Origin: SG8-41 sp035574195
GTDB lineage: Bacteria > Pseudomonadota > Gammaproteobacteria > Burkholderiales > SG8-41
Reading direction: 5' to 3'
Assembly: GCA_035574195.1 (NCBI GenBank)
Contig: DATLZE010000117.1
Span: forward strand, 1 to 20,953
Length of the DNA: 20,953 nucleotides
Made by a program: the position numbers and the translations under genes
Shown here: positions 1 to 9,432 of the stretch, piece by piece
How positions within the stretch are numbered: the first letter of the stretch is position 1
Layout of the letters: every line of letters starts with the position of its first letter
The notes under the pieces: generated by a model
The model's input: the letters and a program-made list of their open reading frames with translations, nothing else
Database searches by the model: none
What the model was told of the DNA's origin: nothing

Positions 1-329
1 GCGAGGAGTCCGAGCGGCGCGGGCAGCGCCGCGGCCTCGAGCAGGAAGCGCTCGTGGATGCGCCAGGTGAAGGGCAGCCGCAGCAGCAGGCGCGCGGGAT
101 CCGCTCCGACCGCGCGCATCAGGCGCAGCAGCTCGCGGTAGGCGCCGATCAGGATGTGCAGCCCGTTGTCGAGCGCGAGCCCGCGGTGCTCGACGCGGCG
201 CGCCCGGCCACCGAGCGTCTTCGCGGCCTCGAACACCGTGACCGGCGTCCCGGCTCCGGCGAGCGTGACCGCGGCCGCCATGCCGGCGTATCCGCCGCCG
301 ACTACGGCGACTCGGGCCGCGGCCGCCAT
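1..329 (-). CDS. hpnE: HpnE, hydroxysqualene dehydroxylase (N-terminal part; gene runs off left edge)
   Basis: Only the first 109 codons are inside the window. They start MAAAARVAVVGGGYAGMAAA, a Rossmann-type FAD-binding beta-alpha-beta motif (GGGYAG at residues 10-15), followed by an FEAAKTLGGRARR stretch and LDNGLHILIGAYRELL, which I recognise as typical of the squalene-associated FAD-dependent desaturase family HpnE. In the known pathway HpnE reduces hydroxysqualene to squalene, the substrate for hopanoid cyclisation. The ATG lies 12 bases after the stop of the PrpF-like gene on the same strand. The bases before it (GCCCGCCTCCCG) contain no purine-rich ribosome binding site, so translation may depend on coupling to the upstream gene. 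The family assignment is supported by hpnC and hpnD upstream in the same operon. Confidence 0.9.
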   Translation of the reverse strand, partial: MAAAARVAVVGGGYAGMAAAVTLAGAGTPVTVFEAAKTLGGRARRVEHRGLALDNGLHILIGAYRELLRLMRAVGADPARLLLRLPFTWRIHERFLLEAAALPAPLGLL

Positions 330-341
330 CGGGAGGCGGGC

Positions 342-1454
342 TCAGGCGGCGCGCTTCGCCGCAGGGGTCTTGCCCGCCCAGATCCTCGACGGGACCAGCA
401 CGTGTCCCTCGAAGATGCGGCGCGCGGTGCGCACGAGGGCGGCGCGGCGCAGCTCCTGCCGGCCGGCGGTGAAATCGGCGTCCAGATCGATCAGGATCTC
501 CCCCGAGGGATGCTCGATCCGCACCATGCCCTGCGGCGCCGGCGGCAGGGGCGCGATTTCCGCGGCGAGGGTGCCGGGAATCGCGCACGCGCTGGCGATG
601 CACACCGTGCCAGTGACAGGATGCGACTTGTGGCAGGTCTCGGGCACGAAATAACGCGAGCTGAGGGTGCCGCCGCGGCGCGCCGGGGCGAGGAGGGCGA
701 TTTTCGGAACGACATTTCTCGCCACGTCCCCCATGCCCATGCGCGCGCCCGCCTTGCGGCGGATCGCCTCCATGCGCTCCATCAGCGCGCGGTCGGCGTC
801 GAGCTCCGCCGGCGTCTCGTAGCCAGTTTTGCCGAGATCGGCGGCGCGCATCATCACGATCGGCATCGCAATGTCCACGCAGCTCACCTCGATGCCCTCG
901 ATCTCGTCGCGCGGCCGGCCCGTGGGCAGCATCCTGCCGGTGACGGCTCCGATCGCGCTCCTGAAATTGAGCCTGACCGGCGCCGCCGTGCCCGGCACCC
1001 CGTCAATAGCGGTGTCCCCTTCGTACGTCACCTGGCGCCCCGGCGTCTGGACGATCGCCTCCACCAGCGAGTCGGTATTGACGTTGTGGATGCGCACCGC
1101 TGTCTCGCCCTCGCGCGCCGGCACCAGCCCCGACTCGATCGCGAACGGTCCCACCGCGACCAGCATGTTGCCGCAGTTGGGCTTGGTGTCCACCAACTTC
1201 TCGCGGATCTGCACCTGGGCGAAGAGATAGTCCACGTCCGCATCCGGGCGCCGCGAGGGGCTGATGATCGCGACCTTGCTGGTGACCGAGTGCGAGCCGC
1301 CAATGCCGTCAATCTGGATTTCGTGTGGCGATCCCATGACCGCGAGCAGCACCTCGTCGCGGGTCGCGGGATCGGAGGGCAGGTCGGAGGCGAGGAAGAA
1401 CGGGCCGCGCGAGGTGCCGCCGCGCATGATCACGCAAGGGATCCTGGTCTGCAT
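342..1454 (-). CDS. PrpF-family isomerase, 4-oxalomesaconate tautomerase-like
   Basis: A 370-residue protein that reads as the PrpF/GalD family of diaminopimelate-epimerase-fold isomerases. The start MQTRIPCVIMRGGTSRGPFF and the later segments DADVDYLFAQ, NCGNMLVAVGPFAIE and SHPVTGTVCIASAC are family hallmarks. Lys60 (in VTSK) and Cys94 (in NCGN) are 34 residues apart, the same spacing as the Lys73/Cys107 pair described for Shewanella PrpF, so the active site looks intact. Known relatives tautomerise 4-oxalomesaconate in gallate or protocatechuate breakdown, or isomerise 2-methylaconitate in the methylcitrate cycle; sequence alone does not decide the substrate. A good ribosome site (GGGAGA, 7 bases before the ATG) supports the start. 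It sits between hpnD (45 bases upstream) and hpnE (12 bases downstream) with no ligJ/ligK, acnD or prpC partner in view. Confidence 0.85.
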   Translation of the reverse strand: MQTRIPCVIMRGGTSRGPFFLASDLPSDPATRDEVLLAVMGSPHEIQIDGIGGSHSVTSKVAIISPSRRPDADVDYLFAQVQIREKLVDTKPNCGNMLVAVGPFAIESGLVPAREGETAVRIHNVNTDSLVEAIVQTPGRQVTYEGDTAIDGVPGTAAPVRLNFRSAIGAVTGRMLPTGRPRDEIEGIEVSCVDIAMPIVMMRAADLGKTGYETPAELDADRALMERMEAIRRKAGARMGMGDVARNVVPKIALLAPARRGGTLSSRYFVPETCHKSHPVTGTVCIASACAIPGTLAAEIAPLPPAPQGMVRIEHPSGEILIDLDADFTAGRQELRRAALVRTARRIFEGHVLVPSRIWAGKTPAAKRAA

Positions 1455-1499
1455 GTCGGTTTCTCCCGCGATATTGCCGATTATACGCCGCGTCGCCGC

Positions 1500-2333
1500 T
1501 CAGGCCGTGATCCAGGTCTTCCACGCGATCCAGAGCTTGCGCAGCGGCGTGAGCGCGGTGCGCCGGGTGAGCACGCGGCAGCCGTCGTCGCGGATTTCCT
1601 CGAGCAACGCGCGGTAGATCGCCGCCATGACGAGCCCGGCGCGTTGCGCGTCGCGGTCGGCCGCGGGCAGCTTCGCGAGCGCCTGCCGGTAGTAGCCGAG
1701 CGCGCGCTCGATCTGGAACTCGATCAGGCGCCGGAAGTCCGCCGTCTCGCGCGCCTGCGCGATGTCCGACACAGCGACGCCGTGGCGCTCGATCTCGTCG
1801 AGAGGAAGATAGATGCGGCCGCGGCGGGCGTCCTCGCCCACGTCGCGGATGATGTTGGTCAGTTGGAAAGCGAGCCCGAGATCGGCGGCGTAATCGAGCG
1901 TGCGCCGGTCGCGGTAGCCGAAGATCTCGGCCGATAGCAGCCCCACCACTCCCGCCACGCGGTGGCAATAGAGCCGCAGCGCCTCGAAATCGGGATAGCA
2001 GTTGTGCTCCAGGTCCATCTCCATGCCGGAGATGATCTCGTTCAACCGCTCCTCGGCGAGGTTGAAGCGCGGCATGGCCTGCGCCAGCGCGCGCGCCACC
2101 GGATGCTGCGGGGTTCCGTGGTAGATCGCAGCAACCTCGGAGCGCCACCACGCGAGCTTCATGCGCGCAACAGCGGCGTCCGAGCACTCGTCCACCGCAT
2201 CGTCCACCTCGCGGCAGAACGCGTAGAGCGCGGTGATCGCCCGCCGCTTGTCCTCGGGCAGGAACAGGAAGCTGTAGTAGAAGCTCGAGCCGCTGGCGGC
2301 TGCCCGTTCCTGGCAATACCGATGAGGATCCAT
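1500..2333 (-). CDS. hpnD: HpnD, presqualene diphosphate synthase
   Basis: A 277-residue all-helical isoprenyl synthase of the squalene/phytoene synthase family. Two aspartate-rich Mg-diphosphate motifs are visible: REVDDAVDE at residues 41-49 and NIIRDVGED at 160-168, followed by RGRIYLPLDEI, typical of the family. HpnD condenses two farnesyl diphosphates to presqualene diphosphate, which HpnC then converts to hydroxysqualene. The frame is open six codons further upstream to a TTG, but I place the start at the ATG giving MDPHRYCQERA, where HpnD proteins usually begin. No strong ribosome site is visible at either start. The gene lies 96 bases downstream of hpnC on the same strand and 45 bases upstream of the PrpF-like gene. 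HpnD and HpnC are paralogues; the QLTNIIRDVGED form of the second motif identifies this copy as HpnD. Confidence 0.93.
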   Translation of the reverse strand: MDPHRYCQERAAASGSSFYYSFLFLPEDKRRAITALYAFCREVDDAVDECSDAAVARMKLAWWRSEVAAIYHGTPQHPVARALAQAMPRFNLAEERLNEIISGMEMDLEHNCYPDFEALRLYCHRVAGVVGLLSAEIFGYRDRRTLDYAADLGLAFQLTNIIRDVGEDARRGRIYLPLDEIERHGVAVSDIAQARETADFRRLIEFQIERALGYYRQALAKLPAADRDAQRAGLVMAAIYRALLEEIRDDGCRVLTRRTALTPLRKLWIAWKTWITA

Positions 2334-2429
2334 ACCGGAAGCGCCGGTCAACTCACGGTTGGCGTGCGAGGGCGGCTGCCGGCTTCCACGGGGCCAACCG
2401 CTGGCGCGCCGGCGAGTTCCCGAGCGGGA

Positions 2430-3233
2430 TCATAGTGCGCGCCAGAGGATCACCGGCCAGTCGTGAAGTGTCAGCACCGGCCTGTGACGGAACACGTCAC
2501 AGCGCGCGCTTTCGATCTTCTCCAATATGCGCAGCCCGCCCTCGACCGTGGCGCGGATTTCGAGGCCGATGCGTCCGGGAAGCGCGCGCCCGAGGGGCGC
2601 TCCAGCGCGCAGCATCGCGCGCGCCCGCGCGATCTGGAAGCCGATCAGCGCGCGCCAGGCCTCGTCGCAGCGGCGCTCGGCAAGATGGCGCTCGCTGACC
2701 CCGAATCGCTCCATTTCGTCGCGCGGCAGATAGACGCGCCCGCGGGCGTAGTCGCTGGCGACATCTTGCCAGAAATTGACGAGCTGCAGCGCCGAGCAGA
2801 TCGAGTCGGAGTCGGCGCAGTTGCGCGGCGTGGCGCGGTCGAAGAGGTGCAGCAGCAGGCGCCCCACCGGATTGGCCGAGCGCCGGCAGTAGTCGAGCAC
2901 CTCCTCGAAGCTGGCATAGCGCTTCTTGGTCACATCCTGGGCGAACGCCGAGAGCAGGTCGAGGAAGGCGGCGAGCGGCAGCCGGTGCCGCTCGATGACG
3001 GCGGCGAGCTCGGCGAACCAGGGGATGTCGGGCGCCTCGCCGCGGCCGATCCGCACGATCTGCTCGCGGTAGTGCTCGAGCCGGGCGAGCCGTTCCGCGT
3101 CCTGCGCCTCGCCCTCGTCGGCGAAGTCGTCGGCTTCCCGGGCGAAGCGGTAGATCAGCGCCACTGCGGAGCGCAGCGCGCGAGGCAGCAGGAGGGAGGC
3201 GACGGGGAAATTTTCGTAGTGGTTTACGGCCAT
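2430..3233 (-). CDS. hpnC: HpnC, hydroxysqualene synthase
   Basis: A 267-residue squalene/phytoene-synthase-family protein. Its opening MAVNHYENFPVASLLLP is the recognisable HpnC signature. The diphosphate-binding regions are degenerate relative to HpnD: READDFADE at residues 32-40 and NFWQDVASD at 153-161, followed by RGRVYLPRDEMERFGV. In the characterised pathway HpnC acts on presqualene diphosphate from HpnD and forms hydroxysqualene. It is the first gene of the minus-strand operon hpnC-hpnD-prpF-like-hpnE and is divergent from tRNA-Leu, with 104 bases between them. Length and motifs look complete, with no frameshift. The ribosome binding site before the ATG (GGCCTTGG) is poor. Confidence 0.93.
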   Translation of the reverse strand: MAVNHYENFPVASLLLPRALRSAVALIYRFAREADDFADEGEAQDAERLARLEHYREQIVRIGRGEAPDIPWFAELAAVIERHRLPLAAFLDLLSAFAQDVTKKRYASFEEVLDYCRRSANPVGRLLLHLFDRATPRNCADSDSICSALQLVNFWQDVASDYARGRVYLPRDEMERFGVSERHLAERRCDEAWRALIGFQIARARAMLRAGAPLGRALPGRIGLEIRATVEGGLRILEKIESARCDVFRHRPVLTLHDWPVILWRAL

Positions 3234-3290
3234 CCAAGGCCAGGCGAAAATAGCTTGTTATCAAGGAGCTGCAAGAACTCCTTAAGATGG

Positions 3291-3328
3291 CTTGAAAGCT
3301 TTCGGGGCGCAGCCGATTATATTACAAT
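3291..3328 (+). promoter_or_regulatory. Candidate promoter for tRNA-Leu (and possibly tig)
   Basis: CTTGAAA at 3291-3297 gives a -35-like TTGAAA with GATTAT 17 bases downstream (3315-3320), about 18 bases before the mature tRNA start. A second -10-like hexamer, TACAAT, lies at 3323-3328. CTTGAAA also matches the sigma-32 -35 consensus, but the following CCGATT is a weak match to the heat-shock -10. The exact promoter is not resolved by eye. Confidence 0.4.
3316..3321 (-). promoter_or_regulatory. Candidate -10 box for the hpnC operon
   Basis: Read on the minus strand this is a perfect TATAAT, in the divergent gap between hpnC and tRNA-Leu. It would give a leader of about 75 bases before hpnC. 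The matching -35 position would fall in the start of the tRNA gene and is a poor match (TTTCGC), so this is only a candidate. Confidence 0.3.
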
Positions 3329-3337
3329 CGGAAAGTC

Positions 3338-3422
3338 GCGAAAGTGGCGGAATTGGGAGACGCACCAGATTTAGGTTCTGGCGCCGCAAGGCGTGAGGGT
3401 TCGAGTCCCTCCTTTCGCACCA
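3338..3422 (+). tRNA. tRNA-Leu (anticodon UAG)
   Basis: An 85-base class II tRNA with CCA encoded. The acceptor arm pairs GCGAAAG (3338-3344) with CTTTCGC (3412-3418), with discriminator A and CCA following. The anticodon stem is CCAGA/TCTGG around the loop TTTAGGT, placing anticodon TAG at 3372-3374. A long variable arm (GCGCC-GCAA-GGCGT) and a T arm with GGTTCGAGTCC are present. It reads CUN leucine codons. It stands directly before tig, as it does in many betaproteobacteria. Confidence 0.97.
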
Positions 3423-3436
3423 GGAGGGGCTAGGAA

Positions 3437-3461
3437 GCCCCGGGAGCATCTGGCCCGGGGC
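3437..3461 (+). other. Strong hairpin between tRNA-Leu and tig
   Basis: GCCCCGGG (3437-3444) and CCCGGGGC (3454-3461) form a perfect 8-bp GC stem around a 9-base loop. It lies 15 bases after the tRNA and 20 bases before the tig ATG. No T tract follows, so it is not a standard intrinsic terminator; it may act as a 3' processing barrier, a partial terminator or a block to tig translation. Confidence 0.5.
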
Positions 3462-3481
3462 GGCAATCGTGATGTCGGAAG

Positions 3482-4789
3482 ATGCAAGCGAACTTGGAGA
3501 CGATCAGCGCCTTGGAGCGCCGCCTAGACGTGAGCCTGCCCGCTGCCGAGATCGACAGCGAGGTCGAGAACCGCCTCAAGCGTCTGACGCGCACGGTGAA
3601 GATGCACGGCTTCCGTCCCGGCAAGGTGCCGTTCAAGGTGGTGGCCCAGCATTTCGGCATGCAGGTGCGCCAGGAAGTGCTGGGAGATGCGATGCAAAAG
3701 AGCTTCGGTGAGGCGGTGCGCCGGCAAAACCTCCGGGTGGCCGGCCATCCCAGGTTCGAGCCCGAACCGCTCGCAGAGGGCGCCTCGGAATTTCGCTACA
3801 GCGCCACTTTCGAGGTCTACCCGGAAGTGGTGGTCGGGGACATTTCGAACGTCACCATCGAGCGCCCGCGGCTGGAAGTGGGCGAGGCGGAAGTGGAACG
3901 CACCATCGAGATCATGCGCAAGCAGCGCGCGCGCTACGAGCCGGTGGAGCGTGCCGCGCGGGAAGGCGATCGCGTGGTCCTCGATTATCGCGGCACCCTC
4001 GCCGGCGCCGAGTTTCCCGGGTCGAGCGCCAAGGGCCAGACCGTGGTGCTCGGCGATGGGCGCTTGCTGCCGGATTTCGAGAAGCAGGTGACGGGAATGA
4101 GGCCGGGCGAATCGAAGGCCTTCGATCTGCGCTTCCCCGACGACTATCACGGCAAGGAAGCGGCGGGCAAGACCGCCCGTTTCGAGGTCACCGTACGGGA
4201 AGTCGCCGAGCCGCGCTTGCCGGAAGTGGACGCCGCGTTCGCGAAGAGCCTGGGGGTGGAGGACGGCGATCTCGCGCGGATGCGCTCCGAGATCAAGGCC
4301 AACCTCGAGCGCGAGGTGAAGGCGCGCCTCAAAGCCCGCGTCAAGGAGCAGGTGATGCAGGCGCTGCTCGATGCGACCCGGATCGAGGCGCCCCGGGCGC
4401 TGGTGCAGATGGAAGTCGAGCGGCTGCGGCAGGCCGCCCGCTCGGATCTCGCCGCGCGCGGCCTCGCCCTGGCGGCCGATGCGCCGCTGCCGCCCGAGCT
4501 CTTCGAGAAGCAGGCGCGGCGCCGCGTCAACCTCGGGCTGATCCTGGGCGAGCTCGTCAGGACGCACCACCTCCACCCCCGGCCCGAGCAGGTGCGGGCG
4601 CAGGTGGAGGAGCAAGCCCAGAGCTACGAGCGCCCCGAGGAAGTGGTGAAATGGTTTTATTCCTCGCCCGAGCGGCTCGGAGAGATCGAGTCCCTGGTGA
4701 TGGAGGACAATGTCGTCGCATGGGCGCTCGGCGTCGCCCGGGTGGTGGACAAGACGATCGCTTTCGATGAACTGATGGGGAACAAGTAA
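3482..4789 (+). CDS. tig: Trigger factor, ribosome-associated chaperone
   Basis: A 435-residue trigger factor of full family length. It binds the ribosome exit tunnel and shields nascent chains. The N-terminal ribosome-binding domain carries the signature GFRPGKVP at residues 43-50. The FKBP-like prolyl isomerase domain spans roughly residues 160-242 (GDRVVLDYRGTLAGAEF through GKTARFEVTVREV), and the C-terminal helical chaperone arms follow to residue 435. The start MQANLETISALERRLDVSLP matches the usual trigger factor N-terminus. GGAAG touches the ATG, which is closer than normal for a ribosome site. The stop overlaps the clpP start in TAATG, so tig and clpP are probably translationally coupled. 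Confidence 0.97.
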   Translation: MQANLETISALERRLDVSLPAAEIDSEVENRLKRLTRTVKMHGFRPGKVPFKVVAQHFGMQVRQEVLGDAMQKSFGEAVRRQNLRVAGHPRFEPEPLAEGASEFRYSATFEVYPEVVVGDISNVTIERPRLEVGEAEVERTIEIMRKQRARYEPVERAAREGDRVVLDYRGTLAGAEFPGSSAKGQTVVLGDGRLLPDFEKQVTGMRPGESKAFDLRFPDDYHGKEAAGKTARFEVTVREVAEPRLPEVDAAFAKSLGVEDGDLARMRSEIKANLEREVKARLKARVKEQVMQALLDATRIEAPRALVQMEVERLRQAARSDLAARGLALAADAPLPPELFEKQARRRVNLGLILGELVRTHHLHPRPEQVRAQVEEQAQSYERPEEVVKWFYSSPERLGEIESLVMEDNVVAWALGVARVVDKTIAFDELMGNK

Positions 4790-5412
4790 TGCCGGTGTAT
4801 TCGGAGCCTGAAGGCCTCGGGTTGATCCCGATGGTGATCGAGCAGAGCGGGCGCGGGGAGCGCGCCTACGACATCTATTCGCGCCTGCTCAAGGAGCGCG
4901 TGGTGTTCCTGGTGGGGCCGCTCACGGAGGTGACGGCCAACTTGATCGTGGCGCAACTGCTGTTCTTGGAGTCCGAGAATCCGGACAAGGAGATCTCGTT
5001 CTACATCAATTCCCCCGGTGGGTTGGTGTCGGCCGGGCTCGCGATCTACGACACCATGCAGTTCATCAAGCCCGATGTCTCCACCCTTTGCATCGGTCAG
5101 GCGGCGAGCATGGGCGCGCTGCTGCTCGCTGCAGGCGCGAAGGGCAAGCGTTACTGCCTGCCCAACTCCCGCGTCATGATCCACCAGCCCATGGGCGGCT
5201 TCGAGGGCCCGGCCTCCGACGTGGAAATCCACGCCAAGGAGATCCTCTACCTCAAGGCGCGGCTGAACGAGATCCTGGCCAAGCACACCGGCCAGGACAT
5301 CAAGACCATCGAGAAGGACACCGACCGCGACAACTTCCTGAGCGCGGAGCAGGCCGTCGCCTACGGCCTGGTGGACAAGGTGCTGGTGAGCAGAACCGAG
5401 AGCGTGGCATGA
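4789..5412 (+). CDS. clpP: ATP-dependent Clp protease proteolytic subunit ClpP
   Basis: A 207-residue serine peptidase that forms the double-heptamer barrel of ClpXP/ClpAP. The catalytic triad is visible: Ser107 in GQAASMGALL, His132 in VMIHQPMGG and Asp181 in DTDRDNFLS. The 25- and 49-residue spacings are the same as in E. coli ClpP. The substrate-binding segment FYINSPGGLVSAG is at residues 71-83. The first dozen residues are probably removed as a propeptide, as is usual in the family. The ATG shares its A with the tig stop (TAATG) and is preceded by GGGGA at a good distance, so both the start and tight coupling to tig are well supported. clpX follows after 39 bases. Confidence 0.97.
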   Translation: MPVYSEPEGLGLIPMVIEQSGRGERAYDIYSRLLKERVVFLVGPLTEVTANLIVAQLLFLESENPDKEISFYINSPGGLVSAGLAIYDTMQFIKPDVSTLCIGQAASMGALLLAAGAKGKRYCLPNSRVMIHQPMGGFEGPASDVEIHAKEILYLKARLNEILAKHTGQDIKTIEKDTDRDNFLSAEQAVAYGLVDKVLVSRTESVA

Positions 5413-5451
5413 TGTCGTAACTCGGGGAGACCGGGAAAAGGCCATAGACAT

Positions 5452-6720
5452 ATGTCGGACAAAGTGAGCGGCGAGAAGCTCCTGTATTGCTCGTTCTGCG
5501 GCAAGAGCCAGCACGAGGTGCGCAAGCTCATTGCAGGCCCGTCGGTGTTCATCTGCGACGAGTGTATCGAGCTGTGCAACGACATCATCCGCGAGGAGAC
5601 CCACGGCGAGCACGGGGCCAAGGGGGCGAAATCCGACTTGCCGGTGCCGCGCGAGATTCGCGCCATCCTCGACCAGTACGTGATCGGGCAGGACCTCGCC
5701 AAGAAGATCCTCTCGGTGGCGGTCTACAACCACTACAAGCGGTTGAAGACGCTCGCCAAGAACGACGACGTCGAGCTCGCCAAGTCGAACATCCTGCTGA
5801 TCGGGCCCACGGGCTCCGGCAAGACACTGCTCGCGCAAACCCTCGCGCGGCTGCTCAACGTTCCCTTCGTGATGGCCGACGCCACCACCCTCACCGAGGC
5901 GGGTTACGTCGGGGAGGACGTCGAGAACATCATCCAGAAGCTGCTGCAGAAATGCGACTACGACGTCGAGAAAGCGCAGCGCGGCATCGTCTACATTGAC
6001 GAGATCGACAAAATCTCGCGCAAGAGCGACAACCCCTCGATCACCCGCGACGTCTCGGGCGAGGGCGTGCAGCAGGCGCTCCTGAAGCTGATCGAGGGCA
6101 CGATCGCCTCGGTGCCGCCCCAGGGCGGGCGCAAGCACCCGAACCAGGAGTTCGTGCAGGTCGACACCACCAACATCCTGTTCATCTGCGGCGGCGCCTT
6201 CGACGGCCTCGACAAGATCATCCGCGCGCGCTCCGAGAAGAGCGGCATCGGCTTCGGGGCCGAAGTGCGCTCCCGCGACAACCGCAAGGACATCACCCGA
6301 GTGCTGCGCGAGGTGCAGCCCGAGGACCTCATCAAGTACGGCCTGATCCCCGAGTTCGTGGGGCGGCTGCCGGTGGTGGCGACCCTGGAGGAGCTCGACG
6401 AGCAGGCCCTGATCCAGATCCTGACCCAGCCCAAGAACGCGCTGCTCAAGCAGTTCCAGAAGATGTTCAGCATGGAGGGCGTGGAGCTCGAGGTGCGGGA
6501 GGCGGCGCTGCGCGCGATCGCGCGGCGCGCGCTCGAGAAGAAGACCGGCGCCCGGGGACTGCGCTCGATCCTCGAGCACACGCTGCTCAACACCATGTTC
6601 GACCTGCCCTCGATGGAGAACGTGGTCAAGGTGGTGGTGGACGAGAACACCATCACCGCGGAGGCGCCCCCGCTGCTGATCTATGCCGAGCAGCCCAAGG
6701 TGGCCGGCTCCGCGCACTGA
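5452..6720 (+). CDS. clpX: ClpX, ATPase subunit of the ClpXP protease
   Basis: A 422-residue AAA+ unfoldase that recognises tagged or damaged proteins and feeds them to ClpP. The N-terminal zinc-binding domain has Cys13, Cys16, Cys35 and Cys38 (CSFC and CDEC). Walker A is GPTGSGKT at residues 118-125, the GYVG pore loop is at 151-154, Walker B is IVYIDEID at 179-186, and a sensor-2 region GARGLRSI is near the C-terminus. Length is normal. The 39-base gap from clpP holds purine-rich stretches (GGGGAGA and GGGAAAAGG) that could serve as the ribosome site, and no terminator, so clpX is most likely cotranscribed with tig and clpP. Confidence 0.97.
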   Translation: MSDKVSGEKLLYCSFCGKSQHEVRKLIAGPSVFICDECIELCNDIIREETHGEHGAKGAKSDLPVPREIRAILDQYVIGQDLAKKILSVAVYNHYKRLKTLAKNDDVELAKSNILLIGPTGSGKTLLAQTLARLLNVPFVMADATTLTEAGYVGEDVENIIQKLLQKCDYDVEKAQRGIVYIDEIDKISRKSDNPSITRDVSGEGVQQALLKLIEGTIASVPPQGGRKHPNQEFVQVDTTNILFICGGAFDGLDKIIRARSEKSGIGFGAEVRSRDNRKDITRVLREVQPEDLIKYGLIPEFVGRLPVVATLEELDEQALIQILTQPKNALLKQFQKMFSMEGVELEVREAALRAIARRALEKKTGARGLRSILEHTLLNTMFDLPSMENVVKVVVDENTITAEAPPLLIYAEQPKVAGSAH

Positions 6721-6775
6721 ATGCGTGCCGCAGCGCGGCTGCGAAACCGTTTGGAATCAGGCGCGTGCGCGCGCG

Positions 6776-6803
6776 CTTGAATTTTCCGGCGTTTCCCCAA
6801 TCT
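6776..6803 (+). promoter_or_regulatory. Heat-shock-like (sigma-32) promoter for lon
   Basis: CTTGAA at 6776-6781 and CCCCAATCT at 6795-6803 are separated by 13 bases. This closely resembles the sigma-32 consensus CTTGAAA, 11-16 bases, CCCCATNT. It would start transcription about 25-30 bases before the lon ATG. Control of lon by heat shock is established in E. coli; its use here is inferred. Confidence 0.6.
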
Positions 6804-6837
6804 TAACCGATGTATACCCGACATTGCGGTGAGCCCG

Positions 6838-9234
<2,397 letters not shown>

Positions 9235-9239
9235 GAGCG

Positions 9240-9263
9240 ATGCATCGGGCCCGCCCGATGCAT
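9240..9263 (+). terminator. Probable terminator after lon
   Basis: ATGCATCGGGC (9240-9250) and GCCCGATGCAT (9253-9263) are a perfect 11-base inverted repeat just after the lon stop; the closing bases would open to form a loop. A weak T-rich run (TTCTTCGCTT) follows. It ends 7 bases before the hupB -35 box, separating the lon and hupB transcripts. Confidence 0.6.
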
Positions 9264-9270
9264 TCTTCGC

Positions 9271-9300
9271 TTGACAGTTTCTTCGCGCGCTTGCTATAAA
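9271..9300 (+). promoter_or_regulatory. Strong sigma-70-type promoter for hupB
   Basis: TTGACA (9271-9276), a perfect -35 box, is followed after 18 bases by TATAAA (9295-9300), one mismatch from the -10 consensus. Transcription should start near 9307, giving a leader of about 125 bases before hupB. Promoter strength fits an abundant nucleoid protein. Confidence 0.85.
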
Positions 9301-9363
9301 AACCGCATCACGTTTCACGACGGCGTTCGCCGGCGCACCCATCGCGATCGAACGGATCGAAGC

Positions 9364-9392
9364 CGCTGCCTTCGGATCGGAAGAAGGCAGCG
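9364..9392 (+). other. Hairpin in the hupB leader
   Basis: CGCTGCCTTC (9364-9373) and GAAGGCAGCG (9383-9392) form a perfect 10-bp stem with a 9-base loop, inside the predicted untranslated leader. Two T runs follow (9401-9404 and 9408-9412). A smaller hairpin, CGGC-GTTC-GCCG, lies upstream at 9321-9332. It could be an attenuator or a site for translational control; the function is not known. Confidence 0.5.
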
Positions 9393-9432
9393 CACAGGGC
9401 TTTTCACTTTTTGACGGACAAGGGGGGTGGCG

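Noticed and set aside
54..1937. A 627-codon plus-strand frame across hpnE, the PrpF-like gene and hpnD
   Set aside because: Spans three well-supported minus-strand genes and their gaps; Arg/Ala/His-rich with no family resemblance.
2355..2435. A 26-codon minus-strand frame overlapping the hpnC stop (ATGA) in the hpnC-hpnD gap
   Set aside because: Too short, Pro/Arg/Ala-rich and unlike any known peptide; more likely chance, although translational coupling through it cannot be excluded.
4657..6717. A 686-codon open frame antisense to clpP and clpX
   Set aside because: Same codon-bias artefact opposite two verified genes; composition is rich in His, Leu, Val, Asp and without domains.
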